Shown one piece after another: positions 54,284 through 64,000 of a stretch of DNA of 64,000 nt. This DNA is from Coleophoma eucalyptorum (Eukaryota > Ascomycota > Leotiomycetes > Helotiales > Dermateaceae), in NCBI GenBank assembly GCA_026120035.1, contig JALRME010000002.1, positions 1,426,001-1,490,000 of the forward strand, in the 5' to 3' direction. The first letter of the stretch is position 1. Every line of letters starts with the position of its first letter. The position numbers and the translations under genes are program-made. The notes under the pieces were generated by a model. The model was not told the origin of the DNA and made no database searches. It worked only from the letters and a program-made list of their open reading frames with translations.

Positions 54284-57200
54284 TTATACAACATTGTATC
54301 TGCCACTTGCTGGCGCTCTGCCTTCTGCATCTGCGGCAGCCATGGTACCCTCTTTCAATAATCTCATTAACTCCCGCATAGCATTAGTAACGACAACTTC
54401 GGTATCACCTTCGACCAGAATGTACAACTTTGGATCTCCACCAGCTGGAACCTCTTTGCCTGCCGGGTAGAAGTTGCCCTTGGTAGTGATCGATGTGCCT
54501 GTCGCTTCCAGGATCTTTGCAACATTCGTTCTGTTCGTGACAGCCCATCGAGCTTTCTGGGGAAAGTCATTGATTTCGAGTGTAGCATGGAAAGCGCCAG
54601 CATCTGGACCTTTATTGTCAATAGGCACACCAGAACGAAGTTGGCCAGTTTTGTTAAGTCGTGCGTTGATAGCATCAATCGCAGAAGTAACTTTATCCAA
54701 AGGATTTCTGGACCCGCCTGTTGTGGAAGCCGCTGCCTCAGTCCTGTGAACTGTGATTTTACCATCCAGATCAATTCCTTTAGGTACTCCAGCAAGTTGT
54801 GGAGCAGCAACTGCGGCAGCCGGTTGGACAGCCGATGCAGCTTTGAGAACGATATCCTCATCATTCTTCTCCTCTTTCTCATCATCATCGTCACCATCGG
54901 TTTTGTGTGTTTTGCGTTCACGGTTTCTGGCAGCTTCGCGCTCAGCGTCGAGTCGCTCAAGACCTTTCCCACCGAAACCCGAGCTATCCTTCGATTTACC
55001 GCTCTTCACCTTGTCTCGGAATGACTTTCTCATCTGATCCAATCGTTCTGGCACAGGCTGGCCACTTTGTTCAAGCGCCTTAGCGATACCAACGGAGAAT
55101 TGCTCCTGTTCTTCAGTGATGAATGTGACAGCTGTACCAGTGTTACCTGCTCTGCCTGTGCGGCCAGCTCTGTGGACATAGTCCTCCAAATGGTTTGGTG
55201 CGTCGAAGTTGACAACAAGCTTGAGCTGTTTTACATCCAAACCTCGTGCAGCAACAGAGGTCGCAATCATGATGGGAACAACTCCAGCCTTGAAGTCATC
55301 AATCGTTGAGTCTCGATCAATCTGGTCCTTACCACCGTGAATAGACATGCACGGATAACCTTTACGCATGAGGTCCTTGAGCAGGTCATCAGCTTTCTCT
55401 TGTCTATCAACGAAAATCAGTGTGCGTGCGTCTTCGTCCTTGTCGTAAAGCTCTCCCAACAGTTCGAGGAGTCTGTGGAATTTCTCCTTCTCTTCCCGAA
55501 CCTCTACAATCTGAGTGATCTCCTGAGCTACAACACTTCTGCCACCAACTGTAATTTCGACGGGAGACTGCAACGTTTTCTTTGCCAAGGCGTCCATGAT
55601 TCTAGGCATAGTTGCAGAGAATAGAATGGTCTGACGGTTAGGACGAATATTCGCAAAGATCTTCATGACCTGTGGCTCAAAACCCATGTCGAACATACGA
55701 TCTGCTTCATCAAGGACGACATAAGTTACTCGTCGGAGATTTGTGACCCTACCGTTGTTGGCAGCTAGCAACTCTATCATACGGCCAGGGGTACAGACAA
55801 TGATCTCTGCTCCGCGTTTAAGATCAGCGATTTGGTCTTTGATAGGTGCTCCGCCATAAGCACAGACGGCCCTCAGGTTCATTGCTTTAAGGAATGGTCT
55901 GCACTCTTTATGAATTTGAGTCGCCAACTCTCGTGTTGGTGTCATGATCAGGCCAACAGGGCCGTCAGTACCTTCCAGTGGGCGCTGGTCTCGAATGTGT
56001 CGGAACATGGGCAGAAGAAATGCAATTGTTTTACCAGATCCGGTCTTAGCGACACCAATAATGTCTCGACCGGACATGATGGCTGGGATGGCTTGCATCT
56101 GGATAGAAGTTGGTCTTTCGTACCCAAGTTTACGAATGACCTCCAATGACTGAACGTTGAGACCGCATTGTGACCATTTTTGTACAGGTTTTGGAACATC
56201 CTTACCAGCGACCTTGATACCATCGAGTTCAAGGCGTAAATCTGCAAGCTCCGCTTCAGTCATCTCAGACAGCTCAGCTGGCTCGGTGTAGAAGTTCTTG
56301 CGGAACGGTTCAAGATCTAGTTTTGCGTAATTGATTGTTGGTATATCTTTCTTCTTGCGTTTACTTGCCATTGCGAGAATGTCATCTGGATCGGCGTCCA
56401 TAGCCTTTAGCTCAATATCATCATCCCCGTATAAAGCTTCTGGCTCTTGCTGCTGGCTCTTGCTCTTACTTTTACTGAATGTTACATCGGCATTTCGAGC
56501 TGCAAATGGATCGCCCATTTCTTCCATAAAGGCGTCCAGAGGATCAACCTCATCATCTTCTTCAGCAGGAGTGGCTTCAATTTGGGCAGGGTCTGCCATG
56601 TCCGTATCGCCGTTGGTGTCTACTTGAGGGGCAGCTTCGTTTACACTCGCTTCTTGTGGCTGATTCTGCTCTTGTAATCGTTCCTCACGCTTTTCTGCGG
56701 CGGCACGGGCTGCAGCCGCGGCCTCTTCCTCAGTGCCGTCTTCCATCTCGACATCGTCGTCCTCTTCTCCATCAACATCGTTAGCGAGCGCAGCATCCTC
56801 ATCACTGATTGCCAGGGGAAGGGTTGGTAGCTTCTCGAGTTTCTTTCTGGCTCCTTCGTCCTCGCCAAAATCCAATGCTCGTTTCGACGAGGTTTTCTCA
56901 TCATTGTTGGTGGATTTGGCACCAAGTCCAAAAGCGCTAAGATTGGCTCTAGCCTTGGGCAATGCAGAAACTGCGGCTTTGGCATATTTATTAGCTTTTG
57001 GTCGATCAAGTAGATCGAGGGTCAAAGACATACCATTTGAGGAGCTGTTGAAAGCTGTTGGCTTCTTGTCAGCTTGTAAGCCTTTCGCAACAGGTAAGGT
57101 AGCGGACGCTTTAGAAAGTTCTTTGAGTGGTAGGTCTTTGCCTAAGGTACTTGCACTGGTAGAATTTGCCACAGCCTTTTTAGCAATTGCCTTTGGATCA

Positions 57201-58024
57201 AATTTGCCGGCATAAGGAGCAGGCGACTTGACACTGCTCGGAGTGCCGGGCGAAGCTGGTGAGTTGATTGATGGTGAAGTAGCTGCTTTTTGATCCATCT
57301 CGTTCAAGATAGTTCGAGCGCCCCCAGCTGCTGCCTGCTTTTCTTTCCGCTCTTTATCCTCAGCCATTTTCTTCTTCCATGCCTCCAGTTTTGCCAGACG
57401 CTCTGCTTTCTTCTCAGCTTCGGACTGTCCAGCCGGCGGAGAAGGTTTTGGGGCCTTTTTGGTGTTAGTATTTGATCCGCGGTCATACACAGCAGCTTCA
57501 CTGACCTCCGCTGCTTTAACGCTTTCTGTTTTACTTGGTGGCTTCGTTCGGGTATCATCACCTCTGCTACGGGACCACGAATCAGTAGAGTCCTCGCGGA
57601 GCCTTCGAGCTCTATCATAAGAGTCGTCTCGCCTGTCTCGATAATCTCGTTCGCGGCTTCTCCTTCGCCGCCTATCAGGAGACCGGTCTCGTTCGCCATA
57701 TCTATCTCTGCGATCTCGAGATCGATCCCTTCGATCTGATCTGTGATAGTCATCTCTGCGGTCTAGCGATCGATCTCGGCGGCGTCCAATATCGCGGTCA
57801 CGGAAGCGTCTCTGAATAAATGGTGGATTAGTACGAAACGAATAAGATCTGTGAATATCGAAGTCCCTCACATCGACACTCCGAGAGCGACTGCGCCGCC
57901 TAGGTGCCCGCGCATCATCCCTCCTATCCCGATCACGCCTGATATCGTCATCTCTTCGACTTCGTTTCGAGGAGTGCTGGCTTCCTGCTGGCGATGGTGA
58001 GCGAGAGTCCCTGTGCCGAGCCAT
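54284..58024 (-). CDS. PRP5: DEAD-box RNA helicase Prp5
   Basis: ATPase that remodels U2 snRNP and proofreads the branch site during prespliceosome formation. An open frame of 1246 codons spans the gene. A likely 60-bp intron at 57812-57871 (donor GTGAGG, branch TACTAAT, acceptor TTCAG) lies in the RS-rich N-terminus, giving 1226 residues when removed. The N-terminal third is rich in Arg-Ser and Arg-Asp, followed by Lys/Ala-rich and acidic segments. The helicase core has the Q motif ([13 protein letters not shown]), Walker A AKTGSGKT near residue 640, [26 protein letters not shown] near 750, SATMP, the RGLD motif and HRAGRTGR. The C-terminal region matches Prp5/DDX46. It diverges from the HMG-box gene across 389 bp. 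Confidence 0.95.
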   Translation of the reverse strand: MARHRDSRSPSPAGSQHSSKRSRRDDDIRRDRDRRDDARAPRRRSRSRSVDVRDFDIHRSYSFRTNPPFIQRRFRDRDIGRRRDRSLDRRDDYHRSDRRDRSRDRRDRYGERDRSPDRRRRRSRERDYRDRRDDSYDRARRLREDSTDSWSRSRGDDTRTKPPSKTESVKAAEVSEAAVYDRGSNTNTKKAPKPSPPAGQSEAEKKAERLAKLEAWKKKMAEDKERKEKQAAAGGARTILNEMDQKAATSPSINSPASPGTPSSVKSPAPYAGKFDPKAIAKKAVANSTSASTLGKDLPLKELSKASATLPVAKGLQADKKPTAFNSSSNGMSLTLDLLDRPKANKYAKAAVSALPKARANLSAFGLGAKSTNNDEKTSSKRALDFGEDEGARKKLEKLPTLPLAISDEDAALANDVDGEEDDDVEMEDGTEEEAAAAARAAAEKREERLQEQNQPQEASVNEAAPQVDTNGDTDMADPAQIEATPAEEDDEVDPLDAFMEEMGDPFAARNADVTFSKSKSKSQQQEPEALYGDDDIELKAMDADPDDILAMASKRKKKDIPTINYAKLDLEPFRKNFYTEPAELSEMTEAELADLRLELDGIKVAGKDVPKPVQKWSQCGLNVQSLEVIRKLGYERPTSIQMQAIPAIMSGRDIIGVAKTGSGKTIAFLLPMFRHIRDQRPLEGTDGPVGLIMTPTRELATQIHKECRPFLKAMNLRAVCAYGGAPIKDQIADLKRGAEIIVCTPGRMIELLAANNGRVTNLRRVTYVVLDEADRMFDMGFEPQVMKIFANIRPNRQTILFSATMPRIMDALAKKTLQSPVEITVGGRSVVAQEITQIVEVREEKEKFHRLLELLGELYDKDEDARTLIFVDRQEKADDLLKDLMRKGYPCMSIHGGKDQIDRDSTIDDFKAGVVPIMIATSVAARGLDVKQLKLVVNFDAPNHLEDYVHRAGRTGRAGNTGTAVTFITEEQEQFSVGIAKALEQSGQPVPERLDQMRKSFRDKVKSGKSKDSSGFGGKGLERLDAEREAARNRERKTHKTDGDDDDEKEEKNDEDIVLKAASAVQPAAAVAAPQLAGVPKGIDLDGKITVHRTEAAASTTGGSRNPLDKVTSAIDAINARLNKTGQLRSGVPIDNKGPDAGAFHATLEINDFPQKARWAVTNRTNVAKILEATGTSITTKGNFYPAGKEVPAGGDPKLYILVEGDTEVVVTNAMRELMRLLKEGTMAAADAEGRAPASGRYNVV

Positions 58025-58413
58025 TCTTCTGCCTCAGTCTGTGGTGAAGTGGGCAAAGTACTTTCTGGCAGGTTGCACAGTCAAGGGTATCACCAAGTTT
58101 TACCACCCTTCATCTACCGAGAAAAGATTTTCGGCTCTGTTGATTTGTGTCCTTGTAAATGAGACAAGGCTGAGAAGTCGTCGTTTTTGAGTTGACCGAG
58201 GATCAAGATCAGAGCCTCTTGATGTTTCTCCACGCCAAGGTTTGATAACGCTAACGTATTTGGGACTAGTGATATTTCCCTGCTCGCGTGTCAGAGGAAA
58301 GGAAGGGGTTGGCGGCAACCAAGGCGCGACCTCAGCTCGATCCGGCGTATTATTCTTTATATCAACCCCACACTACACATACTTAGACAGTCCGTAGCGA
58401 CGGAACGATCACC
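58025..58413. promoter_or_regulatory. divergent promoter region PRP5/HMG-box gene
   Basis: 389 bp between the two start codons. A TTTATAT element at 58356-58362 lies about 55 bp before the HMG-gene ATG and could act as its TATA element. No other site is claimed. Confidence 0.5.
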
Positions 58414-59484
58414 ATGCTCTCCTCCATTGGACGAGCTGCGGTGCGACGAGTCGGCGCAGGAGTCTCTCGCCCAGCAATCACAAACAACGCATCTCGGTAC
58501 TTCTCGCAGCTTCAGCGCGTCAATAGCTCCAAACTCTCCAAAGATGTCTCGAGAAACCTTCGAATTTCGCTGCGCGCAAGACGATCATATGCTACAGCTA
58601 CGGAAGCCCTGAAGCCCAAGGCTAAGAAAGCGCCTGCAAAGAAAACCACCAAGAAAACAGCTACCAAGAAGAAGCCAGTAGTGAAGCCGAAGAAGAAGAA
58701 GGTTGCGGCGAAGAAGAAGGCTGCGCCTAAGAAGAAGGTCTTAACTGAAGAGCAGAAGGAAGCACTTAAAGAGAAGAAGTCTATTCAAAAGTCAAAGGAC
58801 GAATTGAAGGCATTGAAGGCCACATCTTTGATTAAGGAGCAACCAAAGAATGCAGCTCCAAGTACTGCGTACATGTGCCTTATCAAGGAGATGATGAAGT
58901 CTAGAGGCACAGAACCAGTAACAGCCATCATGTCCGAGGCAGCCAGGAAGTGGAAGAGCTTGAGTCCTAGCGAATTAGAGGTATGGCCTGACTAGACGCT
59001 ACAAGGACTTCAGTTAACAACGTGTAGCGTTATAACCATGAGGCAAACCAGAACCGCGCTGCTAACGAGATCGCATTGAAGAAGTGGATCGAATCATACA
59101 CCCCAGATCAAATCCGCGAGGCCAACAATGCCCGACGACAATTGAAAGACAAGATAAAGACCGGCGGCAAGCATCTACTAGAAGATCCCCGTGCGCCAAA
59201 GAGACCCAGATCTGCCATGGTGCTCTTCACACGCAAGAGATGGGCTTCAGGAGATTTCAAGGGTGTCAAGGTCCCAGATGCGACAAAGCTTCTCTTTGAA
59301 GAATGGCGTGGGTTGTCAAATTATGAGAAGGAGGTACGTAGAGGGAACGATACAAACCTGATCCAATAAAACTAACCTAATATTACAGGCATTCGAACGC
59401 GAGGCTCAAGCAGACATGCAGAGATATGCGCAAGAGATCAAGACCGTGTATAATCGCGATATCAAGTCTAAGGTGACTGCATGA
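58414..59484 (+). CDS. mitochondrial HMG-box DNA-packaging protein (Abf2/mtHMG-like)
   Basis: Probable mitochondrial nucleoid protein that bends and compacts mtDNA. Three exons: 58414-58980, 59028-59333 and 59389-59484, 322 residues. The first ~60 residues are rich in Arg, Ser and Ala without acidic runs and end in RRSYATATEA, a good mitochondrial presequence with a likely cleavage site. Next is an extended Lys/Ala/Pro region (KKTTKKTATKKK and similar) that resembles a histone H1 tail. Two HMG-box-like segments follow: one around PSTAYMCLIKEMMKSRG ... WKSLSPSELE/RYN, and one starting DPRAPKRPRSAMVLFTRKRW. Both intron positions fall inside HMG boxes. Nuclear HMG protein is the alternative, but the presequence argues against it. 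Confidence 0.88.
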
Positions 59485-60045
59485 AAATAGCTGCAGTTCT
59501 GAACAATATTTCCTATGGAAGATGATTCCCTGTACGATTTCATATTTGTATTCCCAGAAAGCTCATGGTTGTTTTTCTTCGGCGTGACATGACGGGCAGA
59601 GTAGTGTATATGTACCTCAAACTTTCGGCAGAGCCAGACCGGCATGGGGCGGGATCGATTCGGCTTCTTTGTTTTCTCCAGTGACAAGAACCTGATTTAC
59701 GTTGTACAAGATTCTCTGGCAAGCAGTTGGAGTGGTTGTATCTCATGAGTTTTTCATCTAAAGTACATGATATTCTGATACCTTGCCATTGCCGTACTGA
59801 CTTGTTTACCTCGGGCCTTGGATCAATGCGAGTTTGGGACTATCTTGAATGACGAATATGTTGACGAACTCTTGTGAGGAACGTATTCAAATTAGACATA
59901 AATCCACGAATGATTTTTCAAGTCTATAATTCAATCATCAAGTCATTCATTCATTAGCAACTATATAGGTATCTACAAGCATATCTATTCCGTGATCAGA
60001 CCCTCTATTTTAGAGTAAAACAGCAAATTATTTCCAGCCTTCCCA
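59485..60045. other. convergent intergenic region
   Basis: 561 bp between the stops of the HMG-box and ferric reductase genes; expected 3' untranslated regions. No gene supported. Confidence 0.5.
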
Positions 60046-62028
60046 CTACCAGCCAAAGCACTCGGCGTGCAGGTAAATACCCTGCGCGCCAGTTCCCTTG
60101 TGCACCCCTCTCTCATCCGAGCACTTGACGACCGCTTTCCTAACATCCGCCGACAGACTAAGCGGCCCACAAACACCCACACCAGTCTCGCCCTCGGCAG
60201 CATCTAGGATCTCCCAGAGCATATTATAGATATCTGGCCGCCCGCTCTGGAAACGAGCACATGGCAAGACCCGTGAGCGGACTCCAGAGCTGCTGGTGCG
60301 GGATACTGTAGAGTCAAGACTTTTGGTCTTGGTGACAGCTTCCGATTTGTCCTTCTCATTGACCGAGGGCGATGAAGTACTAGTGATTTCTTCACAGCAG
60401 CATGGCTTGTTGTTATTTTCGCAGTCACAGCCATCCTTGTCGTTGATAACTCCACTTGTGAATGCATCGTCACATGTAACATGAACGCGAATCTGGAGTT
60501 CGATATTCACAGCTCTTAGAGCATCAGCTGCTGATGTCAGCTCTGTAGAGATCCAGGATGTCCAAGATGTGTTCCTGACAATCCAGAGGAAGACAATACG
60601 TTGTAGTGGTAGACGGCCGTTCTTCGCTCGCTGGGCGATATCGAGCAGAATTGGTAGGGTAAAGGTGATCCCGGTAGATCCTGCTACAAGGACGATGGAG
60701 TCGAATGCTGCAAAGTCGCTGTGGGAGCTGCCATATGGACCATCAATAAGAGCGATGTGGCTCTGTGTCGACAAAGACTCTTGTGACTGTGTTGGGAGAA
60801 GGGACGTAGTCGAGCTGTTTGCATTCTTCAAGATTCGAGACGTGAAACCTTTGTGTCCTTTGAGGATGAATACTAGATGACCATCGTGAGAAGATGGTAC
60901 AGATGCAATGGTTGCTGGGTGGGATTGTCCTGGTCCAAATTTTGGTAACGAGAGGAATACATGAGAGCCCGGAGTCCATTTCTTGATGGCCTTGCTCTTG
61001 ATACACACTTTGGTGACACCCCCCTCCAGGGCAGTTAATGTAGCATGTCCAGGACGAACATTGTTCCAGGAAAACCTGGCTGTTCGTACAAGACGATCTA
61101 GAATGTAAAGTCCGATAGGGATGAAGATATAGACCCGCGAGTAGAGGGCGGTGCTTGGTAGATGAAACATAACTGCGATGATAAACCCGAAGAAGGTGAT
61201 GATATGTTGGATAACAAAGAATTCGTAGGAGAAGTTGCGGATTGGAGCAATAGTGCTGATGTTCATCCAGATCAGGATAGCATAGACTGCCCATCCTGTA
61301 GGAATGCAAGAGTCGGTAGAATACTCCAGCGGCCCAAGGTCATAAGCGTTCCAGGCAAGGTGAAGAAAGATCACATGCATGGTGGCAAGGAAAAAAAGAA
61401 CTCTTGCGACCCATCGATGAAGGACGTTCAATCTCTCGTACGAAACTCCTGTTACCAGTCCGATCAGATTGTTTTTTCCGGCCAACAGAATAAGTAAAGG
61501 GACCTGTGCAACGGCCAACCATGATGCTCTGACGCCTAGACTTGTAAAGTGCTGGCCTCCTTCGACATTGTTATTGACAAACAGGAGCAGGATACACCAT
61601 GCGAGATAAGCGACGAGAAGAGCAATCGTTCCAACCGGAGGCAGCTTGAAAATTTGAGAAAGACCGCCTTGGGGAGTCCATTGCGCATACGTCGCTTCTC
61701 GTACAATTGCTGTAGTGGTAGCGACAGCAGTGGTGAACATATTCGATGGGGCTGCTGGGCGCTTCTTCCCTGCTACTGCTGCTTTGATTCTGGTGCTTAA
61801 GATCAAGCGTTGTGTGATGTTGAACATGGCCGTGATACCAATGATAGCACATACTCCATACCAGAAATTTCTGGCATACATATTGGCATCGACTTGAAAT
61901 AGGGTATCATCCAACACCTCTCCTAGAAAGGTAGATGCCTGGGTATCGTTGGAAAAGTCGACACCACTAGAATTGAGAGGCGAATCCGTTGGGGCGCCGC
62001 CCATCATCATTGACGAGCCCATATCCAT
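60046..62028 (-). CDS. ferric/cupric reductase transmembrane protein
   Basis: NADPH-dependent FRE-type metalloreductase that reduces extracellular Fe(III) or Cu(II) for uptake. Single exon, 660 residues. The first residues (MDMGSSMMMGG) are Met-rich, resembling copper-binding motifs of Ctr transporters. About seven hydrophobic helices follow, with the haem-ligand histidines in HRWVARVLFFLATMHVIFLH and the HIITFFGFIIAVMFH helices. The FAD site is seen in WTPGSHVFLSLP and SHPATIASVPS; the NADPH site in GSTGITFTLPILLD and GVCGPLSLSADV. Between the two NADPH-site motifs there is an insertion with C534, C536 and C543-545 (DCENNNKPCCC) and a Ser/Lys-rich stretch, which is unusual. The C-terminus HAECFGW is typical. 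Confidence 0.93.
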   Translation of the reverse strand: MDMGSSMMMGGAPTDSPLNSSGVDFSNDTQASTFLGEVLDDTLFQVDANMYARNFWYGVCAIIGITAMFNITQRLILSTRIKAAVAGKKRPAAPSNMFTTAVATTTAIVREATYAQWTPQGGLSQIFKLPPVGTIALLVAYLAWCILLLFVNNNVEGGQHFTSLGVRASWLAVAQVPLLILLAGKNNLIGLVTGVSYERLNVLHRWVARVLFFLATMHVIFLHLAWNAYDLGPLEYSTDSCIPTGWAVYAILIWMNISTIAPIRNFSYEFFVIQHIITFFGFIIAVMFHLPSTALYSRVYIFIPIGLYILDRLVRTARFSWNNVRPGHATLTALEGGVTKVCIKSKAIKKWTPGSHVFLSLPKFGPGQSHPATIASVPSSHDGHLVFILKGHKGFTSRILKNANSSTTSLLPTQSQESLSTQSHIALIDGPYGSSHSDFAAFDSIVLVAGSTGITFTLPILLDIAQRAKNGRLPLQRIVFLWIVRNTSWTSWISTELTSAADALRAVNIELQIRVHVTCDDAFTSGVINDKDGCDCENNNKPCCCEEITSTSSPSVNEKDKSEAVTKTKSLDSTVSRTSSSGVRSRVLPCARFQSGRPDIYNMLWEILDAAEGETGVGVCGPLSLSADVRKAVVKCSDERGVHKGTGAQGIYLHAECFGW

Positions 62029-63193
62029 GGCTGCGGTATGGAGTGTGATCGGTTGCGTCTAGATAAGTGTAGATCGAGTATTGATATTGCACCGCGGCAA
62101 GGTGCTTTGGATGGGATCCGGCAAGTGCGAAGGAAAGCCAAAGAAGCGATCAGAAGAGCTGGGCCGGCATACACAAAGGGATATGATTGAGGAAGACAAG
62201 ATATAGTCCGTAGCTCTTATGAACAGACTTCCGCTCAAGCAGGAGTGGTGGATGGGAGGAAGAAGAGACTTTATGTGAGATGACAAGTCGAGATCAGATG
62301 GAGAGGACAAAGTTGAAACGGCACACCATACTTATCCAAACAAGCTCAAAACTGGACTTACTCTGACCCTAGTCCAGTCATCGCTGACATACAGTACAGT
62401 GCTGGACGGACTATCGTGCAGCAAACTCCAATCCAGAGCTCGAGATTCGCTGACCCATGTTGCTGGAGCAGTTTGTCGACTGGAGGAGCAGACAAGCTTT
62501 GCTTGATCGGCACAGCTCACGCCGCGGTTGCTTGGAAAAGCTTGTCTCAGTGCTAACTTTCTTGCTCAGATTCGTCACGGAGGGAGGACAAGAGAGAGGA
62601 AAGTGGAGAGGCAGTTGGAAGAAACGCGCACGATTGAGCAAGTTTCCTGACTTGGGACTAGTCTGTCATCCGAGCTGATTGGGCGGCAGGCTCGCTTAGC
62701 CTGTCGCCCTATGCTTCGACAACTTCAGGCCCGGGCCCAGGCCAGGACCAACAGTTTGCGTATCACGTGGGGTACTCCGGTGCTTTGTCAAGCCAACAGG
62801 CCAGGGGGAGATCCAATGGTTTGAGTCGATATAGAATGTGCTGATCCCCGGATTGTGGCAACCATGGTTTCCTGCTATTGGTGCTTGACCAGTACAATGC
62901 CACCCAGTGTTTCCCATAGTGAGCAGCCACAAGAGAGGCCACGGTAAAATCCGATAAAAAGTAATCCCATTACTCATACGCTACTACTATTAACCATATG
63001 TAGGCAGCCAATGTGCACCACAATATCCATGCGGTAGAAGTTAGAAACAGTAATGATCCCAAACTCCGTATCCTTACCTGTTTCGGTTCCATCATTTGAT
63101 AAGCAATCCACTGGCTTTATCCCGTTCTGTGTTCCTAGTGTTTTTTATTTTAATTTCTTGCCACGAAATTCCCCGCATGCTTCTTCCGCGTGT
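62029..63193. other. ferric reductase upstream region
   Basis: Between two minus-strand genes: promoter and leader of the reductase, then the 3' flank of the CE4 gene. I looked for an iron-responsive ATCWGATAA-type GATA element and found only a partial match (GATCAGATGG near 62291). No coding frame is supported. Confidence 0.45.
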
Positions 63194-64000
63194 TCAAGAA
63201 CCCAGTGTAGAACTGGTATCGGTGCGGTACCAATTCTCCTTGGGATCGCCAAGACACGTCCCAACGGTGACCGGGGTGTAGCCTTGGGCCTTTAGACCTT
63301 GCAACATGTACTCGACCAGAACCTGCGAGGTCTGGTTATGAATATCGTGGCTGATAACCAAGAAGTCGTCCGTTGTAGATGATTTCCCAGCAAGTGCTTG
63401 ATCGAAGATGTTCTTTGAGTTTTGAATCAGCGTTGGACTGTCGTTCAGGTAATCTTGGGTGTCCAGGTCCTGCAGTGAATATATTAGCTGGGTTGGCGTT
63501 GCTTCCGGAGGAAGAAAAGATGCGTACAAAATATGTGATATGGTACCCCAGGTCGGCAAGATCAGCCTCGCAACCACACTGCGCTGTACAAGAGGAGTAT
63601 GGTGGTCGCATGTACGTTGGAATAACACCCAGAATATTCCGAAGTGCCATTTCGTTCTTGTACATTTCATTCTTTCGCTGAACACTGGTAATATTGCAAA
63701 GATCTGGGTGTGACCAAGTGTGGGAAGCCACTTGATGCCCTTCAGCGTACATGCGCCTAGGAGCATAATTAGTGATTGTTCTTCTCGAAGTATACGTACA
63801 GGTATTGGAGCTTACTGAATGAGGGCTGACCATGGCAGAGAACTGTTATCAATTTCACCTTTGCCATTATTGTTACCAGTTATGAAGAATGTCGCACTAG
63901 CATTATACTGTTGCAGAAGATCCAATATATGGCTGGTATAAATAAATGGTCCGTCATCGAATGTGAGAGCCATTGTTCCAGGCTGGACGCAGTCATAAAT
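63194..64000 (-). CDS. polysaccharide (chitin) deacetylase, CE4 family, 5' part outside window
   Basis: Extracellular or wall-bound enzyme that removes acetyl groups from chitin. Three exons are visible: 64000-63816 (truncated by the window edge), 63756-63528 and 63469-63194. Introns of 59 bp (63757-63815) and 58 bp (63470-63527) keep the frame. The NodB domain motifs are complete: TFDDGP with the catalytic base Asp and the metal-binding Asp, the metal-binding histidines in SHTWSHP, RPPYSSC, and the catalytic His region ISHDIHNQTS. The C-terminus ends soon after the domain (YTPVTVGTCLGDP ENWYR). The missing N-terminus should hold the signal peptide and possibly a chitin-binding module. Substrate preference is inferred from the family. 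Confidence 0.9.

Overview
This window is nuclear DNA of a filamentous ascomycete (Pezizomycotina; my best guess is a leotiomycete near Botrytis/Sclerotinia, inferred from protein resemblance and not testable here). The evidence is short introns, almost all of 42-110 bp, with GT(A/G/T)(A/T)G(T/C) donors, CTAAC/CTGAC branch sites close to the acceptor, genes on both strands, and a full set of single-copy fungal housekeeping genes. I resolve 21 genes with about 44 introns, plus one candidate small gene.

Layout. 0.7-4.1 kb: coiled-coil protein of unknown function (minus). 8.1-9.4 kb: S-adenosylmethionine synthetase (minus), divergent from the GPN-loop GTPase GPN3 (9.8-10.8, plus). 11.1-11.7: Apq12-type nuclear-envelope protein (minus). 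12.2-15.5: Mediator subunit Med16 with eight introns (minus), divergent from an Hst3/Hst4 sirtuin (16.5-18.4, plus). 19.8-22.2: family X DNA polymerase (minus). 22.6-25.3: disordered fungal protein (minus). 26.3-27.1: GNAT acetyltransferase (plus). 27.9-29.7: TRAPPII subunit Trs65 (minus), divergent from Prp40 (30.0-32.7, plus). 33.3-35.5: Rli1/ABCE1 (minus); 35.9-36.3: possible small gene (minus); 36.4-41.2: Chd1 remodeller (plus). 44.9-46.9: sugar transporter (plus). 47.9-49.2: aldo-keto reductase (minus). 51.0-52.2: PAP2 lipid phosphatase (plus). 53.6-54.1: small acylated-type protein (plus). 54.3-58.0: DEAD-box Prp5 (minus), divergent from a mitochondrial HMG-box protein (58.4-59.5, plus). 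60.0-62.0: ferric reductase (minus). 63.2-64.0: chitin-deacetylase-type CE4 enzyme (minus, 5' part outside the window).

How the genes relate. This is a core-gene neighbourhood, not a pathway cluster. Several products share nuclear themes: chromatin and genome stability (sirtuin, Pol X, Chd1), transcription (Med16, GPN3) and splicing (Prp40 for 5' splice-site/U1 recognition, Prp5 for U2 recruitment). No operon logic, biosynthetic cluster, transposon, CRISPR array or convincing tRNA was seen. The accessory-looking content is the gene-poor blocks at 4.1-8.1 and 41.2-44.9 kb and the 46.9-54 kb stretch rich in simple repeats.

The strongest unusual signals are at gene-structure level: a 12-nt microexon and a GC-AG intron in RLI1, two introns without stops and of length divisible by three (PRP5, APQ12), and an intron of the aldo-keto reductase that reads as an alternative hydrophobic leader. 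I found no convincing new multi-gene system. All gene models are manual splice inferences without transcript data.
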